Notes: generated by a model from the letters alone, not told the origin. Positions 25,184 to 34,759 are shown, counted from the first letter of the stretch. The stretch: 34,872 bases of DNA from Verrucomicrobiota bacterium (GCA_947471035.1 CANIWJ010000034.1:1-34872), one strand, 5' to 3'. A program made the numbers and translations.

Positions 25184-26065
25184 TTAGGCGGCGACGTGGC
25201 GTCCGTTTTCTACCGGCCGCCACGCCATCCAGCCGACCAAGCCGAGCCCGAGCCAAAGACACAGCGTGCCCACGACTTCGTGCAGCACGTGGTAATGGTC
25301 GGGGAAAAGCGGAGCGCCTAATGAAATGGTCAAAATCCGGAGAACGTTGACCGCAAATCCCGTGGCCATGGCCAGTGGAACGAGGGCGGCGATCACCCAG
25401 CCCCGACGCTCCGCGATACCACCAGCCAGAATCGAGAGCAAAGCCCCAGAGGTGATAAGGCCGAAGCCGTTACACTCGGTCGCCACCAGAAAGGCCCGGC
25501 CGCCGACGGTGAGGATCAGTTGGGGATTTGTCGCAGTGCCGGTCAGGGTCAGGCCGGGAGCGAGGTGCATCGTTTCCAGCAGGGTGGCCGCTTGCACGCC
25601 GGCGAGCTGGCGCAAAGGCCAGTCGAGCACGGGAAAAGCGACGATGATCACCAGCAGCGCGCCCACCCCCGTAACCAGTGGCTTGAAAAAACGGTAACTT
25701 TGCGCGCCGAAAAGCGCGTGCATGCAGCCCGCCAGCGCGAGCGTAAAGCCCGGCAGGAGCAGTGCGCCCAGATGGGTGATACCCGCTACTCCGACTAAGG
25801 CGAACGAGGCACCCAGCAGCGCCAGCGTGCGGTTGCTCAGATCCTCCACCACGCGCAGTTCGCGCCGATGTTGCCAGGCGACCAAGCCGATGGCGGCGAG
25901 CAGAAGCACACCTCCCTGCCGGATTTGTTGACGGGCGGTGGATTCCGCCACGATCCAGCGCGTGACGGGCCAGAAAACCACCCCGGTTAGCACGACCAGA
26001 GTCCAAGCCCAAGGTGCGCCGCGAGTAGGGCTGGGATTGGACGGGTTTACGGCGGGGGCGGTCAT
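25184..26065 (-). CDS. Exosortase/archaeosortase family protein
   Basis: The 293-residue product is a multi-spanning membrane protein with the exosortase catalytic set: C198 in VATECNGFGLITSG, R243 in FAVNVLRILTIS and H262 in HVLHEVVG. Exosortases cut C-terminal PEP-CTERM-like sorting signals and help export of surface proteins. None of the proteins in this window shows a clear PEP-CTERM tail, and no exopolysaccharide genes are beside it, so its targets lie elsewhere. It converges with metY; the stops are 1 base apart. Confidence 0.88.
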   Translation of the reverse strand: MTAPAVNPSNPSPTRGAPWAWTLVVLTGVVFWPVTRWIVAESTARQQIRQGGVLLLAAIGLVAWQHRRELRVVEDLSNRTLALLGASFALVGVAGITHLGALLLPGFTLALAGCMHALFGAQSYRFFKPLVTGVGALLVIIVAFPVLDWPLRQLAGVQAATLLETMHLAPGLTLTGTATNPQLILTVGGRAFLVATECNGFGLITSGALLSILAGGIAERRGWVIAALVPLAMATGFAVNVLRILTISLGAPLFPDHYHVLHEVVGTLCLWLGLGLVGWMAWRPVENGRHVAA

Positions 26066-26186
26066 GGGTTAAGGATGGGGCACCCTTTGTTATCTTCGCT
26101 TATCCAAGGCACAAGCCGGAGTATGGGTTTGTGCGCCGTGCCTTGCGCCCCCATCGAGCACGGGCTTTGCTACACTCTATCCCATT

Positions 26187-27602
26187 ATGTTGCACCGCGC
26201 CCGTTGGTTTTTCGCCGCTCCGGCGGTTTTCGCCCTTTTGGCCGGCTGTGCGCATCGTGCCGATCATGCCTTTCGGGTAAGTTCTGTCGCGGAGACTGCG
26301 TCCGGGCCGACGACTGTTCCGGCCGGTGACACCGTCCCAGTGCCGGCCCCGGTGGCGGAGCCTGAGGCTGCGGCGGCTGAGCCAAGTAAGCTCGTGCTCA
26401 CTCCCGCGACGGCGGTGGATGCGTTTGATATCCGTTTCGTGGTGACCACCCAGAGTGCTTACGGGGACCTTTTCAGCCGAACCTTGGATAACATCGTGCC
26501 GGATTACGTCGAGGCGACGCAGGTCTATCGCGGGCAACGGGCCTACGTCATTCCTCTAATCCGCCACTACCGGCTAAACGCCGACGGTTGCGCCGATGTG
26601 GTGCTGGAGCTGGAAACCCGAAAACCTGACGGTACCCGCGACGGAGATGTTTTGCGCGTATCTTTGTGGGACGGCCCGGTGGTCGGCATGGGGCTGATTC
26701 TGTTTCCGAAGACGAATGTGAGTTTCTGGACCGAGGCCAACGACGCGCATGGCTCCTACACCTTGATTGCGCGGGTGATCGATCAGGTATCGAAAGAATC
26801 TCGCGAATTCACCCACACCATCGTGATGCGTGACTATGTGCCACCGCCGCTGCCGGCCGATTTTTCGGCCGCCTTGTGGTATTCCACTTACTACGCCAAT
26901 CCCACGCCCGAGCTGGCCCTGCCCGCACTCACTGCGCTCTATTGGTCGCAACCTGCGGATAGGCGGCAGGCGAACATGTCTCCGCTGCTTGGGTTTTATG
27001 ATCAGGTGCTCCTCGATAACCCTTGGCTGCTGCCGATCTTTGCCGAGCGGCTGGCTAAGGCGGACACGGACGAAGCTTACGTGCTTTCGCTTGTTCTGGG
27101 TTTTCATTGGCGCAAAGCCACAGCCGCGCCGCCATGGATGGATGGGGATACCTGGGCGCGCCTGGCGGAGTTTCGGGTTCACGATTGGAACTTGGACGCC
27201 GACGCGGTCATCACCGAGGCCGGGCAGTTGGAAGCGCTTTGGGGCCGATTCTTTGCCAATGGCAGTTACGGCCCGATTCGCAGCTTGCTCGGGCCACTGG
27301 CGAATTACACGGACCTCGGTGCGGGGGAACGCTGGCGGCAGGCCCGTTCGAACGAGACCAACCCCGACGCACCGAGCGAAATTCCGCCTGAAGTTAAGCG
27401 CGAGCAACTGCTGAGGTCCACCGTCTGGGCGCTGCGAAATAATTCACGCCAGCATCCGTTGCTTCAGGCTTACTTGAACTGGACCCTGCGTTTTGGCCGA
27501 ATACCACTGCCGCAAAAGATGTTTCTCACCCGGATACTTAGCGTGGAAACAGCGTCTCCCGGCGCTGCGGCCACCGCGCCGATTCCTGCGCCCCGTCCTT
27601 GA
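26187..27602 (+). CDS. Predicted lipoprotein of unknown function
   Basis: The 471-residue product has a lipoprotein signal with lipobox L-A-G-C (C21) after a hydrophobic stretch (FFAAPAVFALLAGC). A Pro/Ala/Glu-rich linker follows (about 35-75), then an apparent beta domain (AFDIRFVVTTQSAYGDLFSR, VLELETRKPDGTRDGDVLRV) and a helical C-terminal half with several Trp. I do not recognise the family. The protein should sit on the outer or inner membrane facing the periplasm. It begins 121 bases from the divergently read exosortase gene; no regulatory element could be supported in that gap. Confidence 0.75.
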   Translation: MLHRARWFFAAPAVFALLAGCAHRADHAFRVSSVAETASGPTTVPAGDTVPVPAPVAEPEAAAAEPSKLVLTPATAVDAFDIRFVVTTQSAYGDLFSRTLDNIVPDYVEATQVYRGQRAYVIPLIRHYRLNADGCADVVLELETRKPDGTRDGDVLRVSLWDGPVVGMGLILFPKTNVSFWTEANDAHGSYTLIARVIDQVSKESREFTHTIVMRDYVPPPLPADFSAALWYSTYYANPTPELALPALTALYWSQPADRRQANMSPLLGFYDQVLLDNPWLLPIFAERLAKADTDEAYVLSLVLGFHWRKATAAPPWMDGDTWARLAEFRVHDWNLDADAVITEAGQLEALWGRFFANGSYGPIRSLLGPLANYTDLGAGERWRQARSNETNPDAPSEIPPEVKREQLLRSTVWALRNNSRQHPLLQAYLNWTLRFGRIPLPQKMFLTRILSVETASPGAAATAPIPAPRP

Positions 27603-27700
27603 TCGAGGGCGTGTGAAGAGGCTGCGGCGGGGCGAAATTCTAACCCGTCCCCTTGGTTTTGGGCTTCGCTTTGCGATCCGTCGCCGTTTCGTTTTTTGCC

Positions 27701-29824
27701 ATGCCCACTACACATGTTTGGAACTTCTTTCGTATCGGCGGCTTCGATCAAGTAGCCCTTACCTCCGCCGCCGACCTCGAAAACCTCCATACCCTCGATC
27801 AAAAGCTCTGGGCCGCGCTTTCTTGTCCAGTCAAGGGCCTAGAACTCGACGAAAAGACTCTCGCCCTGCTCGACACCGACAAAGACGGTCGCATTCGCGC
27901 CCCCGAGCTGCTGGCAGCCATCGCCTGGGCTAAACCGTACTTTAAGGATTTGGGCATACTGCTCTCCGGCCAGGATCGGCTGTCACTCGAGGCCTTTGCC
28001 GACACCGCCGAAGGTCGTGCTGCCCTGGCTTCGGCCAAGCGCATCCTCGACTCGTTGGGCAAGGCCGATGTCTCCACCATCTCGCTGGCCGACGCGAGCG
28101 ACACCGCCAAACTTTTCGCCGCCACCAAACTCAATGGCGACGGCGTGATCACGCCCGCATCCAGCGCCGATCCCGCGATAGTGGCGGTGATCATGGATAT
28201 TCTCGCGACGCAGGGCGGCACTCCTGATCGCTCCACTGTGGCGGGGATCGACGCCGCGCGCGTCGAGGCGTTTTTCAGCGCCGTCTCGGCTCACCTCGTC
28301 TGGGCCGACCAAGCCAGCGCGCCCGAAGTACTCACTCTCGGAGCGGCCACGCCGGCCGCCACCGCCGCGGTAGCCGCGGTACGGACGAAGGTGGACGACT
28401 ACTTTGCCCGCACCCGCCTGGCCGCGTTCGATAGCCGGGCGCTTGGGGCGGTGAATCGCGCGGAGACCGACTACCTCGTCTTTGCGGCCAAGGACATGAC
28501 TATCACGGCCGATGAAATCGCAGGCTTTCCGCTGGCCCGCATCAGCGCCGACCAACCGCTCGCTTTGTTGCACGGGATAAATCCGGCCTGGACGGCGCGA
28601 ATCGCGACCTTGCACCAAGCCGCCGTCACGCCGGTCTTCGGCGCGGCGACGACTTCGCTCACCGAGGCGCAGTGGACCACGCTCAAGGCCACCACCGACG
28701 CCTACGCCGTCCACTTCGCGGCCAAGGCCGGAGTCACGGTGGAAAAACTCGGTCTTCCGCGACTGCGCGAGTTGCAAGCCGGGGCCGCCGTTTCGCGCGC
28801 CGCCTTGGCCGCGCTGATCGCCGAGGACCTCGCCCTCGCGCCGGAATTTGAGTCGATCGCGAGCGTGGAGAAACTACTCCGCTACGCCCGCGATTTCCGG
28901 CCGCTGCTGCACAACTACGTTAATTTCTTCGATTTTTACTCGCCCGAATACCTGGCGACATTCCAGGCCGGAACCCTTTACCTCGACAGCCGTTCGACCG
29001 AGTTTTGCATCGAGGTCGCCGGTCCCTCGCCGCTGGCCGCGATGAGCAAGGCCTACATCGCCTACTGCGACCTGAAGCGGCCAGGGTGCGCTCCGCGCAA
29101 AATCGCGGCCTGTTTAACCAACGGCGACAGCGATTACCTTTTCGTTGGGAGGAACGGCGTTTTCTACGACCGCCAAGGCCGGGATTGGGATGCCACTGTA
29201 AGCGCCATCGTAGACAACCCGATCAGCATCCGGCAGGCTTTTTTCTCCCCGTATAAGAAGTTCATTCGCATGATCGAGGAGCAGGCGGCCAAACGCGCCG
29301 CCGCCGCCGATGCCGAAAGCAACGCCCGCCTCGCCACCGCCGCCGAAAAGACGGCCAATGCGGACAAGGCGCCACCGGCTCCGCCTAAAAAATTCGATAT
29401 CGGCGTGGTCGCCGCTCTCGGCGTCGCCGCCGGTGCCTTGGGCACCATTGTCGGCGGCTTTATCAGTGGATTCCTCGGCCTCGGGGTCTGGATGCCGGCC
29501 GGCATGCTCGGCATCGTCTTGGTCATTTCCGGCCCCTCCATGGCGATTGCCTGGCTGAAGCTCCGTCAGCGCACCATCGGACCGATCTTGGAAGCCAACG
29601 GCTGGGCCATCAACGGCCGGGTAAAGATCAACATTCCCTTTGGGACCAAACTCACCGAGCGCGCGCTTCTGCCCAAGGGCAGCAAGCTGGATTTGAACGA
29701 TCCCTACGTGGACCGCGCGGCCGCCCGCAAACGCCGCGTCTGGACCTACGGCGTGTTGCTCGGCTTGCTCGCGCTCGCCACCGGGGCGGCGTGGTATGCC
29801 AAGGTCTGGCCCTTCGCGAATTGA
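27701..29824 (+). CDS. Large EF-hand protein with two C-terminal membrane helices
   Basis: The 707-residue product has a canonical EF-hand loop DTDKDGRIRAPE at residues 58-69 (ligands D58, D60, D62, E69). Less regular EF-like segments follow (KLNGDGVITPASS and AAKDMTITADEIAGF). The middle is Ala-rich and helical, and around 440 it reads FFDFYSPEYLATFQAGTLYL. After an Ala-rich charged helix near 540-560 come two hydrophobic segments (VVAALGVAAGALGTIVGGFI and LGVWMPAGMLGIVLVISG), and a third near the C-terminus (GVLLGLLALATGAAWYA). This is unusual for a cytosolic EF-hand protein and suggests calcium-dependent action at the membrane. The start at 27701 was taken over 27653 because the protein-like composition starts at THVWNFF. 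The family is unknown to me. Confidence 0.7.
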   Translation: MPTTHVWNFFRIGGFDQVALTSAADLENLHTLDQKLWAALSCPVKGLELDEKTLALLDTDKDGRIRAPELLAAIAWAKPYFKDLGILLSGQDRLSLEAFADTAEGRAALASAKRILDSLGKADVSTISLADASDTAKLFAATKLNGDGVITPASSADPAIVAVIMDILATQGGTPDRSTVAGIDAARVEAFFSAVSAHLVWADQASAPEVLTLGAATPAATAAVAAVRTKVDDYFARTRLAAFDSRALGAVNRAETDYLVFAAKDMTITADEIAGFPLARISADQPLALLHGINPAWTARIATLHQAAVTPVFGAATTSLTEAQWTTLKATTDAYAVHFAAKAGVTVEKLGLPRLRELQAGAAVSRAALAALIAEDLALAPEFESIASVEKLLRYARDFRPLLHNYVNFFDFYSPEYLATFQAGTLYLDSRSTEFCIEVAGPSPLAAMSKAYIAYCDLKRPGCAPRKIAACLTNGDSDYLFVGRNGVFYDRQGRDWDATVSAIVDNPISIRQAFFSPYKKFIRMIEEQAAKRAAAADAESNARLATAAEKTANADKAPPAPPKKFDIGVVAALGVAAGALGTIVGGFISGFLGLGVWMPAGMLGIVLVISGPSMAIAWLKLRQRTIGPILEANGWAINGRVKINIPFGTKLTERALLPKGSKLDLNDPYVDRAAARKRRVWTYGVLLGLLALATGAAWYAKVWPFAN

Positions 29825-29907
29825 GCCCGTCCCTCGCGGACGGATTTCGGACATAATTCGCTGACGCTTGCGGTTGTCGGCGAGGCGCAGTTTCATGAAA
29901 GCCGATC

Positions 29908-31338
29908 ATGAAACTGTTTCGCTTTCTTATTTGGTTCGCGGTCACGTGCGTGGGCTTTGCTTTGGGCGCGGTGGCCCAGCCCGAGGCGGCTGCGTCTGCG
30001 CCCGCCAAGCAGGTGCGGGTAAAGGTCATCCCGGTGCGCGAGGCCATTGCCAAGCCCGTCCTCTATGTGATTCGCCGGGGGTTGAAGGAGGCTCAAGCCG
30101 AGGGCATGGAAGCGCTCGTGATCGATATGCAGACGCCGGGCGGCGAACTCGGGGTCACGCTCGAAATCATGGAAGCGTTGGACAAGTTTGAGGGCCAGAC
30201 GCTTGTCTATGTGAACAAGGAGGCGATTTCGGCGGGGGCGATTATTTCTTCCGTGGTCGATGAGATTCATTTCGCGCCCGGCGCGGTCATCGGGGCGGCG
30301 GCGGCGGTAAGCGGCGGCGGTCAGGAGGTGCCTGAAACAATGAAGCAGAAAATCAACAGCTACCTGAACGCCAAGGTGCGCTCCTTTAGCGCGGGCAAGG
30401 GATACCGATCCGAGGTCATCAAGGCCATGATGGATGCGGATTATGAATTCAAAATCGGTGACATCGTGATCAAGCCCAAGGGCGAGTTGCTGTCTTTGAC
30501 CGATGTCGAGGCGGCCAAGGTTTACGGCGAGCCCGGGCGAGCCCTGCTTTCGGCCGGCACGCACACTACGCTGGATGACTTGTTGACCGTGAAATTCGGC
30601 AAAAACGGCTATGTGGTTTCCCGTTTGGAAATCACCTGGTCCGAGACGCTGGCTTCCTGGATTAGCGCGGTCGCCCCGGTATTGATGGGGCTCGGTTTGC
30701 TGTGTGTTTTTATCGAGTTCAAAACGCCCGGCTTCGGTGTGTTTGGCATAACGGGCGGAGTGATGCTGGCGCTGGTGTTTTTGGGGCACTATTTGGCCGG
30801 GCTTTCCGGACACGAGCCGGCGCTGGTGTTTCTGCTCGGAGTCGCACTGGTGGCGGTGGAGATTTTTGTCGCGCCTGGGACGCTGGCGGCGGGGTTGGCG
30901 GGCGCTGTGCTGATGTTGGGTGCGCTGGCGTGGTCGATGCTGGACCTTTGGCCGGGAGAGTGGCCAGCGATGGATGCGAGCGTTTGGGTGCAACCGTTGG
31001 TCAGCGTTGCCCTGGCCGTGGCCATTGCGCTGGGGGCGGGGGCCTTGATCTGGAAACTGCTACCGCGCGGGTGGCTGGTTCGGCGCTTGGCTTTGGGCGG
31101 CGCGAGCACGGAGCCGGCCCAGCGGGGCGGGGTCGCGTCGGCGATGAGCGCGGGTGAGTTGAAAACTTTGATCGGGCGAGAAGGTGTCGCGGTGACGGCG
31201 CTCTCACCCAGCGGGCAAGTGCTCGTTGACGGCCAACGTTTCGAAGCGCGATTGGCGGTAGGCGCGCTCGACCCTGGAGCGCGGCTGCGGGTGGTGGAGC
31301 GAGGAGATTTCGCCCTCTTGGTCGAACCCTTGGCGTGA
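29908..31338 (+). CDS. NfeD-family membrane protease (long form)
   Basis: The 476-residue product has a signal peptide (FLIWFAVTCVGFALGAVA) and a ClpP-like serine protease domain: EALVIDMQTPGGELGVTLEI, and EAISAGAIISS with the likely nucleophile Ser. A Lys-rich helix follows (ETMKQKINSYLNAK) that fits the Ser-Lys dyad of the family. About four to five membrane helices follow (residues 250-380), and then an OB-fold NfeD domain (LSPSGQVLVDGQRFEARLA). Long NfeD proteins are linked to flotillin-like partners. The next gene starts 7 bases after its stop and floA follows, so this is an nfeD-floA operon. Confidence 0.9.
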   Translation: MKLFRFLIWFAVTCVGFALGAVAQPEAAASAPAKQVRVKVIPVREAIAKPVLYVIRRGLKEAQAEGMEALVIDMQTPGGELGVTLEIMEALDKFEGQTLVYVNKEAISAGAIISSVVDEIHFAPGAVIGAAAAVSGGGQEVPETMKQKINSYLNAKVRSFSAGKGYRSEVIKAMMDADYEFKIGDIVIKPKGELLSLTDVEAAKVYGEPGRALLSAGTHTTLDDLLTVKFGKNGYVVSRLEITWSETLASWISAVAPVLMGLGLLCVFIEFKTPGFGVFGITGGVMLALVFLGHYLAGLSGHEPALVFLLGVALVAVEIFVAPGTLAAGLAGAVLMLGALAWSMLDLWPGEWPAMDASVWVQPLVSVALAVAIALGAGALIWKLLPRGWLVRRLALGGASTEPAQRGGVASAMSAGELKTLIGREGVAVTALSPSGQVLVDGQRFEARLAVGALDPGARLRVVERGDFALLVEPLA

Positions 31339-31345
31339 TTAATTT

Positions 31346-31813
31346 ATGAGCCTCATTTTCCTACTTTTCGGAATAGGTATCACGTTGCTGGCGGTGGAGC
31401 TGGTCGTGCCCGGTTTGATCATCGGGCTGGTCGGCGCGCTGGCCGTTTTGGCGGGCGTCGGCCTGGCGTTTTCCGACTACGGTGCGCAAGGAGGTTTCTC
31501 TGCGGCGTTGGTGGCGGTTCTGCTACTCGCGGCGGTCGTTTACGCCGAGCTGGTCTGGCTGCCTAAATCGCGGCTCGCACGTATGTTTTCCATGCACACC
31601 ACCTTGCACGGGAAAAGCCAGCCTCCCGTGGCCGAGCCGGATGCGGTCGTGGGGGCCGAGGCGCTCGCCGAGACCGTGCTCGCGCCCAGCGGTTATGTGG
31701 TGGTGGCGGGGCGGCGATACGAAGCGTTTTGCCAAGATGGGTACGCGGCGGCGGGGGCGCGCTTACGAGTCCACGCAGTCGATAATTTCCGCGTGATTGT
31801 AACCGCAGTTTGA
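31346..31813 (+). CDS. NfeD-family short protein
   Basis: The 155-residue product has two to three membrane helices (IFLLFGIGITLLAVELVVPG, VGALAVLAGVGLAF, AALVAVLLLAAVVYAELVW) and a C-terminal OB-fold NfeD domain (LAPSGYVVVAGRRYEAF). It is the short NfeD form that normally pairs with FloA. It follows the long form by 7 bases and floA by 49 bases. Confidence 0.88.
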   Translation: MSLIFLLFGIGITLLAVELVVPGLIIGLVGALAVLAGVGLAFSDYGAQGGFSAALVAVLLLAAVVYAELVWLPKSRLARMFSMHTTLHGKSQPPVAEPDAVVGAEALAETVLAPSGYVVVAGRRYEAFCQDGYAAAGARLRVHAVDNFRVIVTAV

Positions 31814-31828
31814 TCGCTATTCACCCCG

Positions 31829-31840
31829 GCCTCGCGAGGC
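31829..31840. repeat. Palindrome in the nfeD-floA gap
   Basis: GCCTCGCGAGGC is a perfect 12-base palindrome in the 49-base gap before floA, next to GGCCCACC, which resembles the arms of the hairpin at 15018-15041. It may be a member of a dispersed palindromic family or a processing site within the operon. It lacks a T run, so it is not called a terminator. Confidence 0.45.
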
Positions 31841-31862
31841 TGGCCCACCTTACTTTTAACCT

Positions 31863-32864
31863 ATGCAAACATCGACGCTGGTCATACTCGCACTCCTGGC
31901 TGTCCCGGTTCTTATCCTGGGCGCGCTTATTTTTGGTTTGGTCGGAGCTTACGTGAAGGCGCTGTTTAACGGCGCTCCCGTGCCCATGACCAAGTTGCTG
32001 GCGCTCAAATTTGCCGGCATTCCCTTCGACCTCATTGTCGATGCCCGCATCACCGCTGTGCGCGCCGGTATCGCGCTCGATGCCGACGAAATTGCCTCGC
32101 ACTTCCAAGCCGGCGGCAACGTGGTGCCGACGGTGCAGGCGATCATCGCCGCGCAAAAAGCCGGCATTGAACTGAACTGGAATCGCGCCTGCGCCATCGA
32201 CCTCGCCACCAAGGGTTCGGGCAAGAGCGTGGTCGAGGCGGTGCGCACCTCCGTCGATCCCAAGGTCATCGATTGCCCCAATCCCGCCTCCGGCCGCACC
32301 ACAATCGACGGCGTGGCCAAGGACGGCATCCAAGTTAAAGTGAAGGCCCGCGTAACGGTGCGGACCAATCTCGACCGTTTTGTCGGCGGCGCGAAGGAAG
32401 ACACCATCATCGCCCGCGTGGGCGAAGGCATTGTTTCAACCATCGGCTCGGCTGAGAGCTACAAGGTGGTGCTGGAGTCGCCCGACAGTATTTCCAAGGT
32501 GGTGCTGAAGCGCGGCCTCGATGTGGGCTCCGCGTTTGAGATTCTCTCCATCGATATCGCCGACGTGGACGTGGGCGAAAACGTGGGGGCTAAATTACAG
32601 GAAGCGCAGGCCGAGGCCAACAAGAGCATCGCCCAAGCGCAGGCGGAAATCCGGCGCGCCGCCGCCGTGGCGGTCGAGCAGGAAATGAAGGCCCGCGTGC
32701 AGGAGATGCAGGCCGAGGTCGTGCGCGCCCAAGCCGAGGTGCCGCGGGCCCTCGCCGAGGCGCTGCGTTCAGGGCGCATGGGCGTGATGGATTACTACAA
32801 GATGGAAAACATCAACGCCGACACCGGCATGCGCAAAACAATAGGCAGCGAAGGCGCGAAGTGA
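31863..32864 (+). CDS. floA: Flotillin-like protein FloA
   Basis: The 333-residue product has one N-terminal membrane helix ([20 protein letters not shown]), a SPFH-type domain ([58 protein letters not shown]) and a C-terminal helical Ala/Glu/Gln-rich segment ([20 protein letters not shown]), and ends [20 protein letters not shown]. The [15 protein letters not shown] end is characteristic of FloA (YqfA). It forms membrane microdomains that organise signalling and secretion proteins. Its place after two nfeD genes matches the usual nfeD-floA operon. Confidence 0.95.
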   Translation: MQTSTLVILALLAVPVLILGALIFGLVGAYVKALFNGAPVPMTKLLALKFAGIPFDLIVDARITAVRAGIALDADEIASHFQAGGNVVPTVQAIIAAQKAGIELNWNRACAIDLATKGSGKSVVEAVRTSVDPKVIDCPNPASGRTTIDGVAKDGIQVKVKARVTVRTNLDRFVGGAKEDTIIARVGEGIVSTIGSAESYKVVLESPDSISKVVLKRGLDVGSAFEILSIDIADVDVGENVGAKLQEAQAEANKSIAQAQAEIRRAAAVAVEQEMKARVQEMQAEVVRAQAEVPRALAEALRSGRMGVMDYYKMENINADTGMRKTIGSEGAK

Positions 32865-32908
32865 CGAAGAGGCTGACTCTCTTGGCAACCGCCTGACCCA
32901 CCGACCTC

Positions 32909-33565
32909 ATGGACTGGATTCTGGAGCATATCAATGTGGTCCTCACCATCGCGGGTGTGATCGCTTACTGGCTTAACCAGCGGTATCGGGAAAAGAACGG
33001 CGAGCCCGCCGACTACGATGGCGACGGCACCCCTGAGCATCCGGGTCAGCGTCGCGAGCTCGAATCGCAAACCCGCGACGGCGAAGACCCCGAGGCGGCG
33101 GAGCGGGTGCGTCGCATCCAGGAGGAAATCCGGCGCAAGATCGCGGAACGGCGCGGGCAACCCGTGCCCGAGGTTCCCATGCCGCGTCCGGCGACGGTGT
33201 TGGATCCATTCCGGCCGGTTTTTCGTGAAGAAACTGTGCCGGTCGAGCCCCCGCCGTTGCGCGCCCCGGCGGAACCCACGCGGGTCGAAGTTTTGAAAGC
33301 GGAGGAAGCGGCGACCTTGGCGCGGCAAAGACAGTTGGCCGATCAGTTGGCGGAACTGGAAAAATCGCGCCGTGATGCGCGCCGGTTGGCGCAAGCGACA
33401 TCGGAGCGCGGAACGCAAGCACCGGCACCAGCAGGGTTGGCCAAGCAAGCCGCATGCGTTTCGTTTGGAACGCGTGGCTTGACCGCCGAGCTGCGCGACC
33501 CGCGCGCCTTGCGCCGTGCATTCATTTTGCGCGAGGTGCTGGATGCGCCGGTGGCGCTGCGTTGA
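32909..33565 (+). CDS. TM-anchored charged coiled-coil-like protein, floA-linked
   Basis: The 218-residue product starts with one membrane helix (ILEHINVVLTIAGVIAYWL) and continues with a highly charged, Glu/Arg-rich part that should be largely disordered or coiled coil (EDPEAAERVRRIQEEIRRKI, LADQLAELEKSRRDARRLAQ). No family was recognised. The last 30 residues contain DPRALRRAFILREVLDAPVA, a basic-hydrophobic helix that looks conserved by composition. It starts 44 bases after floA on the same strand, so it may be a membrane partner of FloA microdomains. This is inference from position. Confidence 0.6.
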   Translation: MDWILEHINVVLTIAGVIAYWLNQRYREKNGEPADYDGDGTPEHPGQRRELESQTRDGEDPEAAERVRRIQEEIRRKIAERRGQPVPEVPMPRPATVLDPFRPVFREETVPVEPPPLRAPAEPTRVEVLKAEEAATLARQRQLADQLAELEKSRRDARRLAQATSERGTQAPAPAGLAKQAACVSFGTRGLTAELRDPRALRRAFILREVLDAPVALR

Positions 33566-33635
33566 GAACAAGGTCCTTCCAGGACGCGGAAAACGCCTTG
33601 GCCCGCGCGCTGTGAGTGGCTTGGCTGGGGGCTCC

Positions 33636-34730
33636 ATGACGCTTTCCGCTCTCGTTAATCCCAGTGTTCTCAGCCAGCCGGTTTATGAGCCGGGCAAACC
33701 CATCGAGGACGTGGCCCGCGAGCTGGGACTGGACCCGGCGGGCATCATCAAACTGGCGTCCAACGAAAACCCCTTGGGGGCTTCTCCTCTCGGTATAGCG
33801 GCGGCTACCCGGGCCTTGGGCCAGGCGGAACTTTATCCGGATGGCGGATGTTTCGTGTTACGTCAGAAACTTGCCGCGCGACTCGCGCTCGCACCTGAGC
33901 AGGTGGTGGTGGGCAATGGTTCAAACGAGCTTCTGGAGTTGCTCGGGCACGTGTTTTTGAGGCCGGGTGACGAGGTGGTGATGGGCGCGCCGGCCTTTAT
34001 CGTTTACAAGCTGGTGACGCTGCTTTTCGGCGCGCGGGCGATCGAGGTGCCGCTGGTGGATCATCGGCACGACTTGTCTGCTCTGGCGAAGGCGGTGACG
34101 CCGCGCACCAAGCTGGTGTTTTTGCCCAGTCCGAATAACCCGACCGGCACGGCCAACAGCGAGGCCGAGATTCTGACCTTCGTGCGTGGTTTGCCTGAGC
34201 ATGTGGTCTTTGTTTTCGACGAGGCTTACGCCGAGTATCTGGAAAATCCTCCCGATATCCGGCCCTTGATCGCGGAGGGGCGTAAGGTGATCGGATTGCG
34301 GACCTTCTCCAAAATTTACGGATTAGCCTCCTTGCGCGTCGGTTATGGTTACGCATCGGCCGAGCTGGCCGGACTGCTTAACCGGGTGCGCCAGCCGTTT
34401 AACGTGAATGCGATTGGCCAGGCGGCGGCGGTGGCGGCGCTGGACGACGTGAGTTTCGTGGCTGGGGCGCGGGCGATGAACGAGGCCGGGCTGCGCCAGT
34501 TGGAGACCGCGTTTCGATCGCGTGATTTGGAATGGGTCCCGAGTGTGGCGAATTTTGTACTGGTTAAGGTCGGCGAGGGCGCGCGCGTTTTTGCAGAGTT
34601 GCAAAAACGAGGCGTCATCGTGCGCCCGATGAAACCCTACGGGATGCCGGAATGGCTACGCGTTACCGTAGGCACCGAAGCGCAGAATATTCGTTTCCTA
34701 GGTGCGCTCGACGAGGCGTCAGTGCGCTAA
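33636..34730 (+). CDS. hisC: Histidinol-phosphate aminotransferase
   Basis: The 364-residue fold-type I PLP enzyme has KLASNENPLGASP, PNNPTGTANSEAEI, FDEAYAEYL, the PLP lysine K226 in RTFSKIYGLASLRVGYG, and the C-terminal RPMKPYGMPEWLRVTVGT. These fit HisC, which converts imidazole-acetol phosphate to histidinol phosphate in histidine synthesis; some HisC enzymes also act on aromatic amino acids. The start at 33636 was preferred because the family begins near there and a G-rich stretch precedes it; the frame runs back to 33516 through the previous gene. No other his gene is in the window. Confidence 0.93.
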   Translation: MTLSALVNPSVLSQPVYEPGKPIEDVARELGLDPAGIIKLASNENPLGASPLGIAAATRALGQAELYPDGGCFVLRQKLAARLALAPEQVVVGNGSNELLELLGHVFLRPGDEVVMGAPAFIVYKLVTLLFGARAIEVPLVDHRHDLSALAKAVTPRTKLVFLPSPNNPTGTANSEAEILTFVRGLPEHVVFVFDEAYAEYLENPPDIRPLIAEGRKVIGLRTFSKIYGLASLRVGYGYASAELAGLLNRVRQPFNVNAIGQAAAVAALDDVSFVAGARAMNEAGLRQLETAFRSRDLEWVPSVANFVLVKVGEGARVFAELQKRGVIVRPMKPYGMPEWLRVTVGTEAQNIRFLGALDEASVR

Positions 34731-34759
34731 GAGCCTATCCGGCTAACCAATGGAGTGGC

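Noticed and set aside
26066..26186. Promoter for the lipoprotein gene (TACACT near 26170)
   Set aside because: No -35-like sequence at proper spacing could be found.
29893..30993. 366-codon minus-strand open frame under the long NfeD gene
   Set aside because: The plus strand carries the protease and NfeD motifs; the reverse frame is His/Arg/Gln-rich without family features.
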